From: Roseateles_E sp005503085
GTDB lineage: Bacteria; Pseudomonadota; Gammaproteobacteria; Burkholderiales; Burkholderiaceae_C
DNA: 55,694 bases
NCBI RefSeq assembly: GCF_028462495.1
Contig: NZ_JAQOWX010000023.1
Location: 1 to 55,694 of the forward strand
Direction: 5' to 3'
The notes under the pieces: generated by a model
Told to the model about the DNA's origin: nothing
Seen by the model: only the letters and a program-made list of their open reading frames with translations
Databases searched by the model: none
Made by a program: the position numbers and the translations under genes
Part shown: positions 47,323-55,694 of the stretch, one piece after another
Position numbering within the stretch: the first letter of the stretch is position 1
How the letters are laid out: each line of letters opens with the position of its first letter

Positions 47323-48005
47323 ACTGGGATCTGGTTGCCGAGGCGCTGCCGCTGTATCTGCAGGGCGCCGTCACCACCTTCAAGTTGCTGCTGCTGGCCC
47401 TGCTGCTGGGGTTGGTCTGTGCCGTGCCGCTGGCGCTGCTGCGGGCCTTGCCCTCGCCGTGGCTGAGCCGGCCGGTGTTTGCCTTCACCTACTGCATCCG
47501 CGGCACGCCGCTGCTGGTACAGCTCTTCCTGCTGTACTACGGCCTGGCCCAGTTCGAGGCGGTGCGCGAGAGTGTGGCCTGGCCCTGGCTCAGCTCGGCC
47601 TGGTTCTGCGCGGTGGCAGCCTTTGCGATCAATACCTGCGCCTACACGACCGAGATCATCGCCGGCGCGATCCGCGCCTTGCCGGCCGGCGAGATCGAGG
47701 CGGCCTATGCGATGGGCCTGAGCCGGGCCCAGATGCTGCGCCGTGTGGCCCTGCCCAGCGCGCTGCGCCGCGCGCTGCCGGCCTATGGCAACGAGATCGT
47801 GATGATGCTGCACGGCACCTCGCTGGCCAGCATCGTTACTTTGGCCGACCTGACCGGCGTGGCGCGCCAGTTCAACGCCACCCACTACCTGCCCTTCGAG
47901 GCCTATCTGACGGCCGGCGCCTTCTATCTGCTGATCACCCTGGCCCTGGTCGGTCTGCTGCGCGCTGCCGAGCAGCGCTGGCTGCAGCCGATGCTGGCCC
48001 GTTGA
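47319..48005 (+). CDS. aotM: arginine/ornithine-type ABC transporter permease (AotM-like)
   Basis: The 228-residue HisM-type permease partners AotQ in the membrane. It shows RGTPLLVQLFLLYYGL, typical of this subunit, and the EAA loop GEIEAAYAMGLSRAQMLRRVALPSALRRALP. It starts within the aotQ stop (ATGA overlap), so production of the two subunits is coupled. Substrate range (arginine, ornithine, possibly Asp-Arg dipeptide) is inferred from context. Confidence 0.9.
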   Translation: MNWDLVAEALPLYLQGAVTTFKLLLLALLLGLVCAVPLALLRALPSPWLSRPVFAFTYCIRGTPLLVQLFLLYYGLAQFEAVRESVAWPWLSSAWFCAVAAFAINTCAYTTEIIAGAIRALPAGEIEAAYAMGLSRAQMLRRVALPSALRRALPAYGNEIVMMLHGTSLASIVTLADLTGVARQFNATHYLPFEAYLTAGAFYLLITLALVGLLRAAEQRWLQPMLAR

Positions 48006-48009
48006 ACCG

Positions 48010-49134
48010 ATGCAAACCCTTCACCATGTGATCGAGCTGGGCACGCCCGGCACCCGGCGCGAGCTGCTGAGCCTGCATTACGGCCCCGATCAGGAGCGCA
48101 GCGGCCGCAAGGCCGTGTTGCAGGCCTCGCTGCATGCCGACGAGGTGCCCGGCATGCTGGTGGCTCATCATCTGCGCCAGATGCTGCAGCGCCTTGAGGA
48201 CACCGGGTCGCTGCGCGGCGAGATCGTGCTGCTGCCGGCCGCCAATCCGATCGGCCTGTCGCAATGGCAGCAGCTGGCCCACCAGGGCCGCTTCGATGCC
48301 AACTCGGGCGAGAACTTCAACCGCCACTACGCCGACCTGAGCCGCCAAGCCGCCGAGCGCGCCGCGCCGCGGCTGACGCAAGACCCGACCCTCAATACGG
48401 CCGTGCTGCGCCAGGCCTTGCGCGAGAGCCTGGCGGCGCTGCCGGTCAGCAGCGAGCTGCAAAGCCTGCGCAAGATCCTGCTGGGCCTGGCGATTGACGC
48501 CGATGTGGTGCTGGACCTGCACTGCGACTGCGAGGCCGTGCTGCATCTGTACAGCGCCACGCCGCTGTGGCCGCAGGCCGAGCGCCTGGCCCGCCATCTG
48601 GGCGTGAGCCTGAGCCTGCTGGCCAATGAGTCCGGCGATGCGCCCTTCGATGAGGCCTGCTCCCAGGTCTGGTGGCGGCTCGCCCAGATCTTCGCGGGCC
48701 GCCATCCGGTGCCGCAGGCCTGCTTCGCGGCCACCATCGAGCACCGCGGCTACGGCGATGTCGGCCATGGCCTGGCGGTCCAGGATGCGATGGCCATCCT
48801 GGCCTTTCTGAGCGAGCGCGGCTTCATCGATCAGCCGGTCAGCGAGCCGCCGCCGCTGCGCCGGGCCGCCCGGCCGCTGGAAGGCTCGATGCCCTTGCAC
48901 GCGCCGCATGCCGGCATCCTGGTGTTTGCACGTGCGCCTGGCGACGAGCTCAGGGCAGGGGACTTGATCGTCGAGCTGATCGACCCGCTCAGTGGCGCGA
49001 TCACGCCGCTGCTGAGCCCGGTCGACGGCCTGCTCTACGCCCGCGAGCACCGCCGCTACGCCCATGCCGGCCTGCGCTTGGCCAAGATCGCCGGCGAGCA
49101 GGCGCTGCGCAGCGGCAAACTCCTCAGCGCTTGA
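48010..49134 (+). CDS. aotO: AotO-like zinc peptidase/deacylase (AstE/aspartoacylase family, M14)
   Basis: The 374-residue protein carries the M14/AstE zinc site: His42 and Glu45 in LHADEVPG and His171 in LDLHCDCE, with a later Glu in ATIEHRGYGD as probable catalytic base. The C-terminal 90 residues (HAPHAGILVFARAPGDEL, DGLLYAREHRR) form the extra beta domain of this family. In Pseudomonas the equivalent gene, aotO, lies inside the arginine transport operon with no clear function. Here, beside a cyanophycinase, hydrolysis of beta-Asp-Arg or a succinylated amino acid is an attractive but untested idea. No signal peptide, so cytosolic. Confidence 0.85.
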   Translation: MQTLHHVIELGTPGTRRELLSLHYGPDQERSGRKAVLQASLHADEVPGMLVAHHLRQMLQRLEDTGSLRGEIVLLPAANPIGLSQWQQLAHQGRFDANSGENFNRHYADLSRQAAERAAPRLTQDPTLNTAVLRQALRESLAALPVSSELQSLRKILLGLAIDADVVLDLHCDCEAVLHLYSATPLWPQAERLARHLGVSLSLLANESGDAPFDEACSQVWWRLAQIFAGRHPVPQACFAATIEHRGYGDVGHGLAVQDAMAILAFLSERGFIDQPVSEPPPLRRAARPLEGSMPLHAPHAGILVFARAPGDELRAGDLIVELIDPLSGAITPLLSPVDGLLYAREHRRYAHAGLRLAKIAGEQALRSGKLLSA

Positions 49135-49146
49135 AGAAGAGAGATC

Positions 49147-49911
49147 ATGGACAGTCTTGTTGTTGAAAACCTGCACAAACGCTATGGCGAACGCGAGGTG
49201 CTCAAGGGCGTCTCGCTGTCCGCGCGCAGCGGCGATGTGATCACCCTGATCGGCTCCAGCGGCTCCGGCAAGAGCACCTTCTTGCGCTGCATCAACCTGC
49301 TGGAGCAGCCCTGGGAGGGCCGCTTTTCGCTGGGCGGCGAGCCACTGAAACTGGGCCGCGACCGCGACGGCAGCCTCAAGGCCCTGGACGCCAAGCAGCT
49401 GCAGCGCTGGCGCGCGCGGCTGGCGATGGTGTTCCAGAACTTCAACCTCTGGGGCCACCGCACCGTGATCGAGAACGTCATCGAGGCGCCCGTCTATGTC
49501 TTGGGCGTGCCCAAGGCCGAAGCGATGGAGAAGGCCGAGGCCTTGCTGGCCCGCGTCGGCGTGGCGCACCGCAAGGATGTCTACCCGGCCCAGCTCAGCG
49601 GTGGCGAGCAGCAGCGCGTTGCGATCGCGCGGGCGCTGGCGGTGGAGCCGGAGGTGATGTTGTTTGATGAGCCGACCTCGGCGCTGGACCCGGAGCTGGT
49701 GGGCGAGGTGCTGAAGGTGATGCGCGATCTGGCGGCCGAGGGCCGCACGATGATTGTCGTGACCCATGAGATGGGTTTCGCCCGTGAGGTCTCGACCCAC
49801 ACGATGTTTCTGCACCAGGGCAAGGTCGAGGAGCAGGGCAATCCGCGCGAGGTGCTGCTCAAGCCGCAGAGCCCGCGCCTGCAGCAGTTCCTCAGCGGCG
49901 GGCTGAAGTAG
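49147..49911 (+). CDS. aotP: arginine/ornithine-type ABC transporter ATPase (AotP-like)
   Basis: The 254-residue ATPase has Walker A GSSGSGKST, the Q-loop MVFQNFNLWGH, the signature LSGGEQQRVAIARAL, Walker B VMLFDEPTSALDPE and the H-loop VVTHEMG. NLWGHRTVIENVIEAP is typical of HisP/AotP histidine/arginine transporters. It energises the AotQM pore. A 12-base gap with an AAGAGAGA ribosome site follows aotO. The gene stops with TAG. Confidence 0.94.
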   Translation: MDSLVVENLHKRYGEREVLKGVSLSARSGDVITLIGSSGSGKSTFLRCINLLEQPWEGRFSLGGEPLKLGRDRDGSLKALDAKQLQRWRARLAMVFQNFNLWGHRTVIENVIEAPVYVLGVPKAEAMEKAEALLARVGVAHRKDVYPAQLSGGEQQRVAIARALAVEPEVMLFDEPTSALDPELVGEVLKVMRDLAAEGRTMIVVTHEMGFAREVSTHTMFLHQGKVEEQGNPREVLLKPQSPRLQQFLSGGLK

Positions 49912-49915
49912 AGTC

Positions 49916-50905
49916 GTGCAGGTGAGTCCGACCCGCCCCATTGCCCTGCTGCTGCTGCCCGGCTATTCGGCGCTGGCAGCGGGCGCCTTGCTGGAGGCGT
50001 TCTACCGGGCCAATGACTTGCAGGACGAGGCCGAGTACCGGCCGCAGCCGGTGTCCGTGAGCGGCGGGCCGGTGGCCGCGAACAGCGGCGCCCAGTTCAT
50101 CACCGAGGCGCTCGACCCGCAGCTGCCCTGGCATGCGCTGTTCGTGCTGTCCGGCGAACGCGCGCCGGCCAGCGCGGCCTTGCTGGCCCTGCTGCGCGAG
50201 CTCGGGGCCAGGTCTTGCGTGCTGGCCGGTGTCGACGGCGGCAGCGCCGTGCTGGCCGCTTCCGGCCTGCTGCAAGGCGAACGCGCCAGCGTGCACTGGA
50301 CCCTGGCCGAGTCGCTGATGGAGGCCTACCCGGCCGTGGTCTGGTCCGGCCAGGTCTGGGAGATCAACACGGCGGCCAGCCGGCTCAGCTGTGGCGGCGG
50401 CACCGCCTGCCTGGATCTGGCGCTGGCCTGGCTGGGCCGCCTGCATGGCGAACGCCTGGCGCAGGAGCTGAGCCTGGCCCTGGGCCTGGAGCGCTTGCGC
50501 GGGCGCGACGAGCGCCAGCGCCGGCCCAGCTCCGAGCGCGCCGGCAGCCCCAAGCTGGCCGAAGCCCTGGCCCTGATGGAGGCCAATCTGGCCGAGCCCC
50601 TGCCCACCGAAGAGGTGGCTCGGCTGGTGGGCGTCTCGCGGCGCCAGCTGGAGCGCCTGTTCAAGCAGCATCTGGATTCGCTGCCTTCGCGCTACTACCT
50701 GGAGCTGCGCCTGAACCGCGCACGCCGCCTGCTGCAGCAGAGCAGCCAGTCCATTTTGCAGATCGGCCTGTCCTGCGGCTTTTCGTCCGGGCCGCATTTC
50801 TCCAACAGCTACAAGGCCTCCTTCGGCCACACGCCGCGCGATGAGCGCAGCCAGCGTGCCGCCGCCTGGCGCAGCCTGCCCTCCACGGAAGAGACCCCGC
50901 CATGA
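49916..50905 (+). CDS. argR: ArgR-like AraC-family regulator (GlxA type)
   Basis: The 329-residue protein has an N-terminal DJ-1/PfpI-like domain (IALLLLPGYSALAAGALLEAF; residues 1-190) and a C-terminal AraC double helix-turn-helix (LPTEEVARLVGVSRRQLERLFKQHL and ILQIGLSCGFSSGPHFSNSYKASFG). This layout and the place after aotP match Pseudomonas ArgR, the arginine-responsive activator/repressor of arginine transport and AST catabolism. It starts at GTG 49916 (GTG 49922 possible), and its stop overlaps aruF by four bases. The putative binding site at 45182-45223 fits the known ArgR half-site. Confidence 0.88.
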   Translation: MQVSPTRPIALLLLPGYSALAAGALLEAFYRANDLQDEAEYRPQPVSVSGGPVAANSGAQFITEALDPQLPWHALFVLSGERAPASAALLALLRELGARSCVLAGVDGGSAVLAASGLLQGERASVHWTLAESLMEAYPAVVWSGQVWEINTAASRLSCGGGTACLDLALAWLGRLHGERLAQELSLALGLERLRGRDERQRRPSSERAGSPKLAEALALMEANLAEPLPTEEVARLVGVSRRQLERLFKQHLDSLPSRYYLELRLNRARRLLQQSSQSILQIGLSCGFSSGPHFSNSYKASFGHTPRDERSQRAAAWRSLPSTEETPP

Positions 50906-52101
50906 ACCCGCTTGCCCTTTTGCTGCGCCCGGTGGCCGGCGCTGATCTGCCCGCGCTGGAGCGCATCGCCGCCGCCAGCGCCCATGGCATCGGCTCCCTG
51001 CCCAGCGACCGCGACAAGCTCAGCGCACGCATCGCGCGCTCGATCGAGGCCTTTGCCAGCCAGGACGTCGCCAGCGGTGAGGAGACCTATCTCTTCGTCT
51101 TGGAGGATCGGGAGGCCGGTCGCGTGGTCGGCTGCAGCGGCATCGCCGCCAGCGCCGGCTTTCGTGACCGTTTCTACAGCTATCGCAACGAGTTCGTCGT
51201 CCATGCCTCGGCCCCGCTGGGCGTCAGCCAGCGCATGCACACCCTGCATCTATGCCATGACCTGACCGGCTACACCTTGCTGACCTCCTTCTATATCGAG
51301 CCCGCCTATGAGCAAGGCCTGGCCCCGCAGCTGCTGTCGCGCGCCCGGCTGCTCTTCATCGAGCAGCACATCGAGCGCTTCAATGACCGCATCGCGGCCG
51401 AGAGCCCGGGTCTGGCCAACGAGGCCGGCCAGAGCCCGTTCTGGGACGCGGTGGGGAGGCGCTTCTTCAATATGGACTACCCGCAGGCCGAGGCCCTGAC
51501 CGGCGGGCGCAGCAAGGCCTATATCGCCGACCTGATGCCGCATTCGCCGGTCTATGTGGCCCTGCTGCCCGAGGACGCGCAATGGGCCATCGGCCAGCTG
51601 CATCCGGTGGGCGAGCTGCCGTTTGCCATCCTTCAGGCCGAGGGCTTCGATGCCGACACTTATATCGACATCTTCGACGGCGGGCCGACGGTGGAGGCCA
51701 GCCTGGCGATGCTGCGCAGCGTGCGCCATGCCCGCACACTGCCGCTGCGCGCCGGCGCGGTGACGCTGGGGCTGCCGGCCTGGCATCTGATCGCCACCAG
51801 CGGGCGTGAGGACTTCCGCGCCGTGCTGGCCCAGCTGCCGCCGGCCGCGCANNNNNNNNNNNNNNNNNNNNNNNNNNNNNNNNNNNNNNNNNNNNNNNNN
51901 NNNNNNNNNNNNNNNNNNNNNNNNNNNNNNNNNNNNNNNNNNNNNNNNNNNNNNNNNNNNNNNNNNNNNNNNNNNNNNNNNNNNNNNNNNNNNNNNNNNN
52001 NNNCGCCCGGCCACGAGGCGGCCGCCCGGCTGGGCCTGGCCGAGGGCGCGCGGCTGCGGGTCACGCCCGTTGATCCCCCAGCAGAACAGGGAGTGCGCTG
52101 A
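50902..52101 (+). CDS. aruF: arginine N-succinyltransferase, alpha-type subunit (contains assembly gap)
   Basis: The enzyme succinylates arginine (or ornithine) with succinyl-CoA, first step of the AST/AruCFGDB pathway. Visible residues 1-316 match AstA/AruF: IGSLPSDRDKLSARI, YLFVLEDREAGRVVG, YSYRNEFVVHAS, AGQSPFWDAVGRRFFNMDY, KAYIADLMPHSPVYV and YIDIFDGGPTVEA. Then 152 Ns hide part of the C-terminus, followed by about 32 residues ending in LAEGARLRVTPVD. The visible parts alone already total about 348 residues, the normal family length, so the N run probably overstates the missing sequence. It overlaps argR (ATGA) and aruG (TGATG). Confidence 0.88.
   Translation: MNPLALLLRPVAGADLPALERIAAASAHGIGSLPSDRDKLSARIARSIEAFASQDVASGEETYLFVLEDREAGRVVGCSGIAASAGFRDRFYSYRNEFVVHASAPLGVSQRMHTLHLCHDLTGYTLLTSFYIEPAYEQGLAPQLLSRARLLFIEQHIERFNDRIAAESPGLANEAGQSPFWDAVGRRFFNMDYPQAEALTGGRSKAYIADLMPHSPVYVALLPEDAQWAIGQLHPVGELPFAILQAEGFDADTYIDIFDGGPTVEASLAMLRSVRHARTLPLRAGAVTLGLPAWHLIATSGREDFRAVLAQLPPAAXXXXXXXXXXXXXXXXXXXXXXXXXXXXXXXXXXXXXXXXXXXXXXXXXXXXPGHEAAARLGLAEGARLRVTPVDPPAEQGVR
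51852..52003. other. assembly gap (152 Ns)
   Basis: A run of 152 undetermined bases lies inside the 3' part of aruF. To keep the frame, the true missing length must be 2 modulo 3, or the flanks may overlap. Confidence 0.99.
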
Positions 52102-52826
52102 TGAGCTTCGTGCGTGAGTTCGAGGCGGCCGATGCCGCCGTGCTGGCCGGCTGGGTCAATCAGGCCGGCGTGGCGGTGGAGCCGGCCCTGGCGGCCGGCG
52201 AGTGCTGGCTGATCGCCGCCGATGCGGTGGGCCGGCCGCAGGCCTGTCTGCGCCTGCGCGAACGGCTGGGCCTGAGCCTGCCGCGCTACAGCTACCACGT
52301 CGGCCGGGCCGTCCATGCGGCGGCCGAGCTGGGCCTGTTCCAGAGCCAGGCGACGCTGCTGCTGGGCAATGACCACACCGGCGACAGCGAGCTGGCCGAT
52401 CTGGCCCATGCCCCCGATTGCACCGAGCCGGTCGCGGCCCTGCAGGCCCTGATCGTGGCCGCGCTGGCGCGCATCGCGGCGCAGCGCGCGCGCTACGGCG
52501 AGCGCCTGGTGGTCGAGCTGGCCGGCCCGCGCGATGCCGAGGGCCGCTCGCCGTTCTGGCAGGGGCTGGGGCGCTTTTTCTATGCCGGCGATCCGGCGGC
52601 GGCGCGCCAGCGCTGGGGCGAGTCTTGGACCAGTCATCTGGCGGCTCTGCTGCCGCGCCAGACCCTGTACCTGCCTTTCCTCGACGAGGCCGCACAGGCG
52701 GCTCTGGGTCGCGTCGGCGCCGCCGGCCGCCACGCCGCCGCCGCGCTCGCAGGCTCAGGTTTTGCCTATGGCCGCCATGTGCGCATCGATGATGGCGGGC
52801 CGATCTGGGAGCTGAACCTGGGCTGA
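52101..52826 (+). CDS. aruG: short second arginine N-succinyltransferase subunit (AruG-like)
   Basis: The 241-residue protein belongs to the AstA family: YHVGRAVHAAAELGLFQSQ, LLLGNDHTGDSELADL, EGRSPFWQGLGRFFYAGD and the final VRIDDGGPIWELNLG. It aligns with AstA from its N-terminus to the 'DGGPT-E' block and then stops, lacking about 80-100 residues present in AruF and in Pseudomonas AruG (about 340). The early part is also shortened. It probably pairs with AruF. Its ATG overlaps the aruF stop by one base. The remaining pathway genes (aruC, D, B, E) do not follow; the patatin gene converges 19 bases downstream. Confidence 0.8.
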   Translation: MSFVREFEAADAAVLAGWVNQAGVAVEPALAAGECWLIAADAVGRPQACLRLRERLGLSLPRYSYHVGRAVHAAAELGLFQSQATLLLGNDHTGDSELADLAHAPDCTEPVAALQALIVAALARIAAQRARYGERLVVELAGPRDAEGRSPFWQGLGRFFYAGDPAAARQRWGESWTSHLAALLPRQTLYLPFLDEAAQAALGRVGAAGRHAAAALAGSGFAYGRHVRIDDGGPIWELNLG

Positions 52827-52845
52827 ATCGCGGCGGCTCGGCGCC

Positions 52846-55694
52846 TCAGCGCGGTGGCCACCAGATCTCGATCACGCCCGGCGTCGGCCGCAGGCCCTCG
52901 GGCAGCCGCGCCAGCTGCCAGCCGGTCTGCTGCACGCTGGCGGCGCAGGCCAGGCTGGCCGCGTCGTGATAGATCACGGTGACCTGTCCATAGGGCCTGG
53001 GCGGCACCCGGCCGCGCCGCTGTGCGCTGGCCAGCACATCCTCGGTGGCCGGGACCTTGGCGCCCAGCGCGCGCAACTGCACGACGAGGCTGCGCACCTC
53101 GGGCAGGCGCTCGGGCCCGTAGACCTGGGTGTAGATGGTCTTGCCGGCGCACAGGCCGGGCCCTGCGGCGCTCGCGCTGTCCGTCGCCGCCATCGCCGCC
53201 AGCGGCGGACAGCTCGGGGCCGGCGGGCTCAGGTCCAGCCCCCAGTAGCGCGGCTGGGCCTCGTTGTCGCGGCGCAGCCGGCCCAGGTCGAGGCAGCGCT
53301 TGGTCGGCAGGTCCAGAAACATCGCGCAGACCGGCAGGCGCTCGCGCCGCGTGCTGCACAGCTGCTCGGTGTGCTGCAGCACGCATTGGGCCAGCGGCGA
53401 GCGCTGGAACCAGCCGGCCTCGCCGCTGGGGCACAGGGTCTCGGCGACGCGCAGCACCGAGGCTGCCAGCGCGGCCACTTCCTTGTCGCTGGCCAGGTCG
53501 AGCCGGCCGTACTGCTCGGAGATTTCCTTGTAGGCGGCGCGGTCGGCGCGGGCGATCTCGGCGCTGTCGTCGCGCCAGCCCTCCAGCGCCTGCCATAGCG
53601 AGACGCCTATCGTCGTCGCCGCGCTCAGACCCACCGTGGTCGCCACCGCCGGGCCGGCGATGCGCGAGGGCAGGCGGCTGAGCATGCCGGGCTTGGCTTC
53701 CGTGTTCCCCTTGGCCGCCGCCTTGCCCGACTCTCGATCCACCGGCACGCTGCCGCTGCGGCCCACCGGCATGCCGTCGTCGGGCACGAACAGGCGCGTG
53801 GCCAGCTGCGGCAGGCGCTCCAGCATGCTGTCGCCCAGATGGCGGCCGAGCTGGTCGCCCAGCGTGAAATAGCTCTCCCATTGGGCTTCGTCGAAGAACT
53901 GGTCGGTGGTCGACTGCTGCGGGAAGCCCGGGTTTTCGCGCTTGAAATTGATCAGATCGACCGGCAGGCCGGGGCAGATATTCGGTTTGACCACCACCAT
54001 CAGCCCCTTGGCGCCGCTGCGCCGGTAGCTGATGCTGGCCAGCGCGATGCACGCCACGCTCTGCGCCGAGGCCAGATCGCTGAGCGAACCGAAGCACTCG
54101 GGCACGGCCTCGCCGCCGCTGCCAGTGTTGGCCGCCGGGCGCAGGAACTTGATGTCGGTCTGCAGATCGATGCGGGCCTTGCGCACCAGGTTCTCCAGAT
54201 CGGCGAAGCCGTAGCGCGGATCGGCGCCGCAATCGGCCACCACGATCAGCTCGGCCTCCTCGACCAGCAGCGCGTAGGCGCCGGTGTTCTCGTAGTGGCC
54301 GCCATCGCTCAAGTACCAGTGGCGCTGGCGGTCCGGGTCGAACTGGCCGCACAGCTCGGCCAGCACCATGGCCGACTTGCCGCCACGCAGCCGGCGGCGC
54401 TGGCTGCGCTGGCCCTGCGAGTCCTTCAGCCCGCGGCTGTCCCACCAATGGCCCAGGCGCAGGCCCGAGCTCATCGCCAGCACCGCGATGCCCATGCGCG
54501 TCATGCCACCCAGGCCCGGCGCGAAGGCCGCCCCCGAGATCGAGACCCAGGAGCCCAGCGACATGGCCCGCAGCGGCCCGATGCGGCGCCAGGGCCGCAG
54601 GCCGACACGGGCCAGGCCCAATGGTCCGACCGACAGCGGCAGGCCACGCCGGTCCTGGTTGAACAGGCCGCCGCGCGGGTCCTGGGTCTGGTTGATGCAG
54701 ACATTCAGCAGATGCACCGGGCCGCCGTGCCGATGGGGCGCATAGCGACGCATCGCCAGATCGTCGTCGGGGTCCACCACATCGATGGCCTCGACGCGCA
54801 GACCGCCATCGGGCTCATCGGGAATCACCGCCAGCGGGCAGCGCCGCGCCTGCTCGCTGCTGAGGCCGCCGGCCTGCGCGAAGCGCTTGCCATTGGCCGC
54901 GCCCAGATAGCTGCGCACCAGCCGGGCGCGGTAGAACATATGCAGCGAGGAACGATTCAGGAACTCGATATTCCAGGCACTCAGGGCGATATAGGCCAGG
55001 CACAGCAGGGCCAGGCCGCCGGCCCACAGCGGCGCGTGTGCGCCAATCATGCCGTCGGGCTGCGGCACGAAGACCAGGGCATAGGCCAGCGAGACCCACC
55101 AGATCGTCAGCGACAGCAGCAGCAGCAGGCCGGCCAGATGACCGAGCACCGCCAGCGACAGGCCCAGTGCCGGCGTCATCGTCGAGCTGCTGGGCACCAG
55201 GCGCGGCAGCAGCAGGCGCAGCAGGCCGGACAGGCCCACCAGCGCGGCGCCATACCAGCCCTGGCTGCTGCCCTCGAAGACCAGATACCAGGCCAGGCGG
55301 TCGATCAGACCCAGCAGCGCCAGCAACAGGCCGATCTGGCCGACCAGGGCCAGCTGGGCGGTCAGGCTGTGGCGGGCCCGCTCCATCACGACGCGCAGCG
55401 AGAAGGGCTCGCCGGCCCGGGCGGCGGCCTGCTTGAGCCGATGCCGGGTCCAGGCGGCATAGGGGCNTCTGGCCGACCAGGGCCAGCTGGGCGGTCAGGC
55501 TGTGGCGGGCCCGCTCCATCACGACGCGCAGCGAGAAGGGCTCGCCGGCCCGGGCGGCGGCCTGCTTGAGCCGATGCCGGGTCCAGGCGGCATAGGGGCC
55601 GGCCAGCACCCAGGCCAGCGCGCCACACAGACTCAGCAGCCAGGCCCACCACAGCGCGGCCGGCCAGTCGCTGGCCGCGCCCTGCGGCCGCAGC
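52846..55694 (-). CDS. membrane-bound patatin-like phospholipase, 5' end outside the window
   Basis: At least 850 residues are visible and the gene runs off the right edge. The upstream part is hydrophobic (LLALLGLIDRLAWYLVF, LLLLLSLTIWWVSLAYALVF), giving about five membrane helices. The patatin part shows SLGSWVSISGAAFAPGLG and the catalytic Asp in LSDGGHYENTG. The GxSxG nucleophile must lie beyond the edge. The C-terminal 250 residues are Cys-containing and of unknown function. At 55467 an N and an exact 132-base duplication break the frame. Joining the copies restores one continuous frame from 55694 (GAASDWPAALWWAWLL onward) into the main body. Confidence 0.8.
55335..55599. repeat. 132-base exact duplication around one N (assembly join)
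   Basis: Bases 55335-55466 are identical to 55468-55599, with a single N between. The duplication sits inside the patatin gene and shifts its frame. Collapsing it repairs the gene, so this is almost certainly an unmerged overlap between two contigs. Confidence 0.9.

Noticed and set aside
47935..49941. 668-codon minus-strand frame opposite aotO and aotP
   Set aside because: Antisense shadow; the plus strand carries clear M14 and ABC ATPase motifs.

Overview
The window is a GC-rich, gene-dense piece of a Gram-negative chromosome. Gene content (icd, clpS-clpA, lpxH, accA-tilS, lysC, a Lrp regulator, ETF-ubiquinone oxidoreductase, OMPLA, a large TonB receptor) points to a betaproteobacterium of the order Burkholderiales, probably of the Roseateles/Pelomonas/Paucibacter/Rubrivivax type. 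That placement is inferred from protein style, not from a marker gene. The sequence is draft quality: there is one 152-base N run and one single N flanked by an exact 132-base duplication.

Layout. 1-2.7 kb: end of a TauE/SafE-like membrane protein, icd, and a membrane protein of unknown function. 2.7-12.7 kb: an accessory block rich in exported proteins (an HzsA-like haem lipoprotein, a CPBP protease, two paralogous secreted proteins, an exported VOC protein, a double YciI-domain protein split by an in-frame TAG, a serine hydrolase, an erythromycin-esterase-like protein). 12.7-14.8 kb: an OmpR-type two-component system. 15-27.5 kb: housekeeping genes (csp, clpSA, mtfA-lpxH-ppiB-ppiA, cysS, an AlkA-like glycosylase, accA-tilS, lysC, tRNA-Ser-GCU). 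27.5-34 kb: a MocR regulator divergent from paiB and a GNAT gene (also split by a TAG), an S9 peptidase, and ETF-QO with a palindromic operator on its promoter.

34-42.4 kb: phospholipase A, then a tight three-gene operon. It holds a stand-alone photoactive-yellow-protein (PYP) domain with its chromophore Cys, a PAS-PAS-GGDEF cyclase and a PAS-GGDEF-EAL protein. The two c-di-GMP proteins share the same unusual N-terminal domain. This looks like a blue-light to c-di-GMP module. An SDR, a YceH protein, a Lrp regulator and a divergent cysteine desulfurase-rhodanese fusion follow.

42.4-52.8 kb: a large TonB receptor faces an exported cyanophycinase. The cyanophycinase runs into genes in the order aotQ-aotM-aotO-aotP-argR-aruF-aruG, the layout I know from the Pseudomonas arginine/ornithine uptake and succinyltransferase genes. 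The 304-base divergent region carries two tandem 21-base boxes that fit the Pseudomonas ArgR consensus (TGTCGC-N8-AA-N5, from memory). Together these suggest scavenging of external cyanophycin (an Asp-Arg polymer), import of the products, and arginine catabolism under an arginine-responsive regulator. The window ends inside a membrane-bound patatin-like phospholipase gene.
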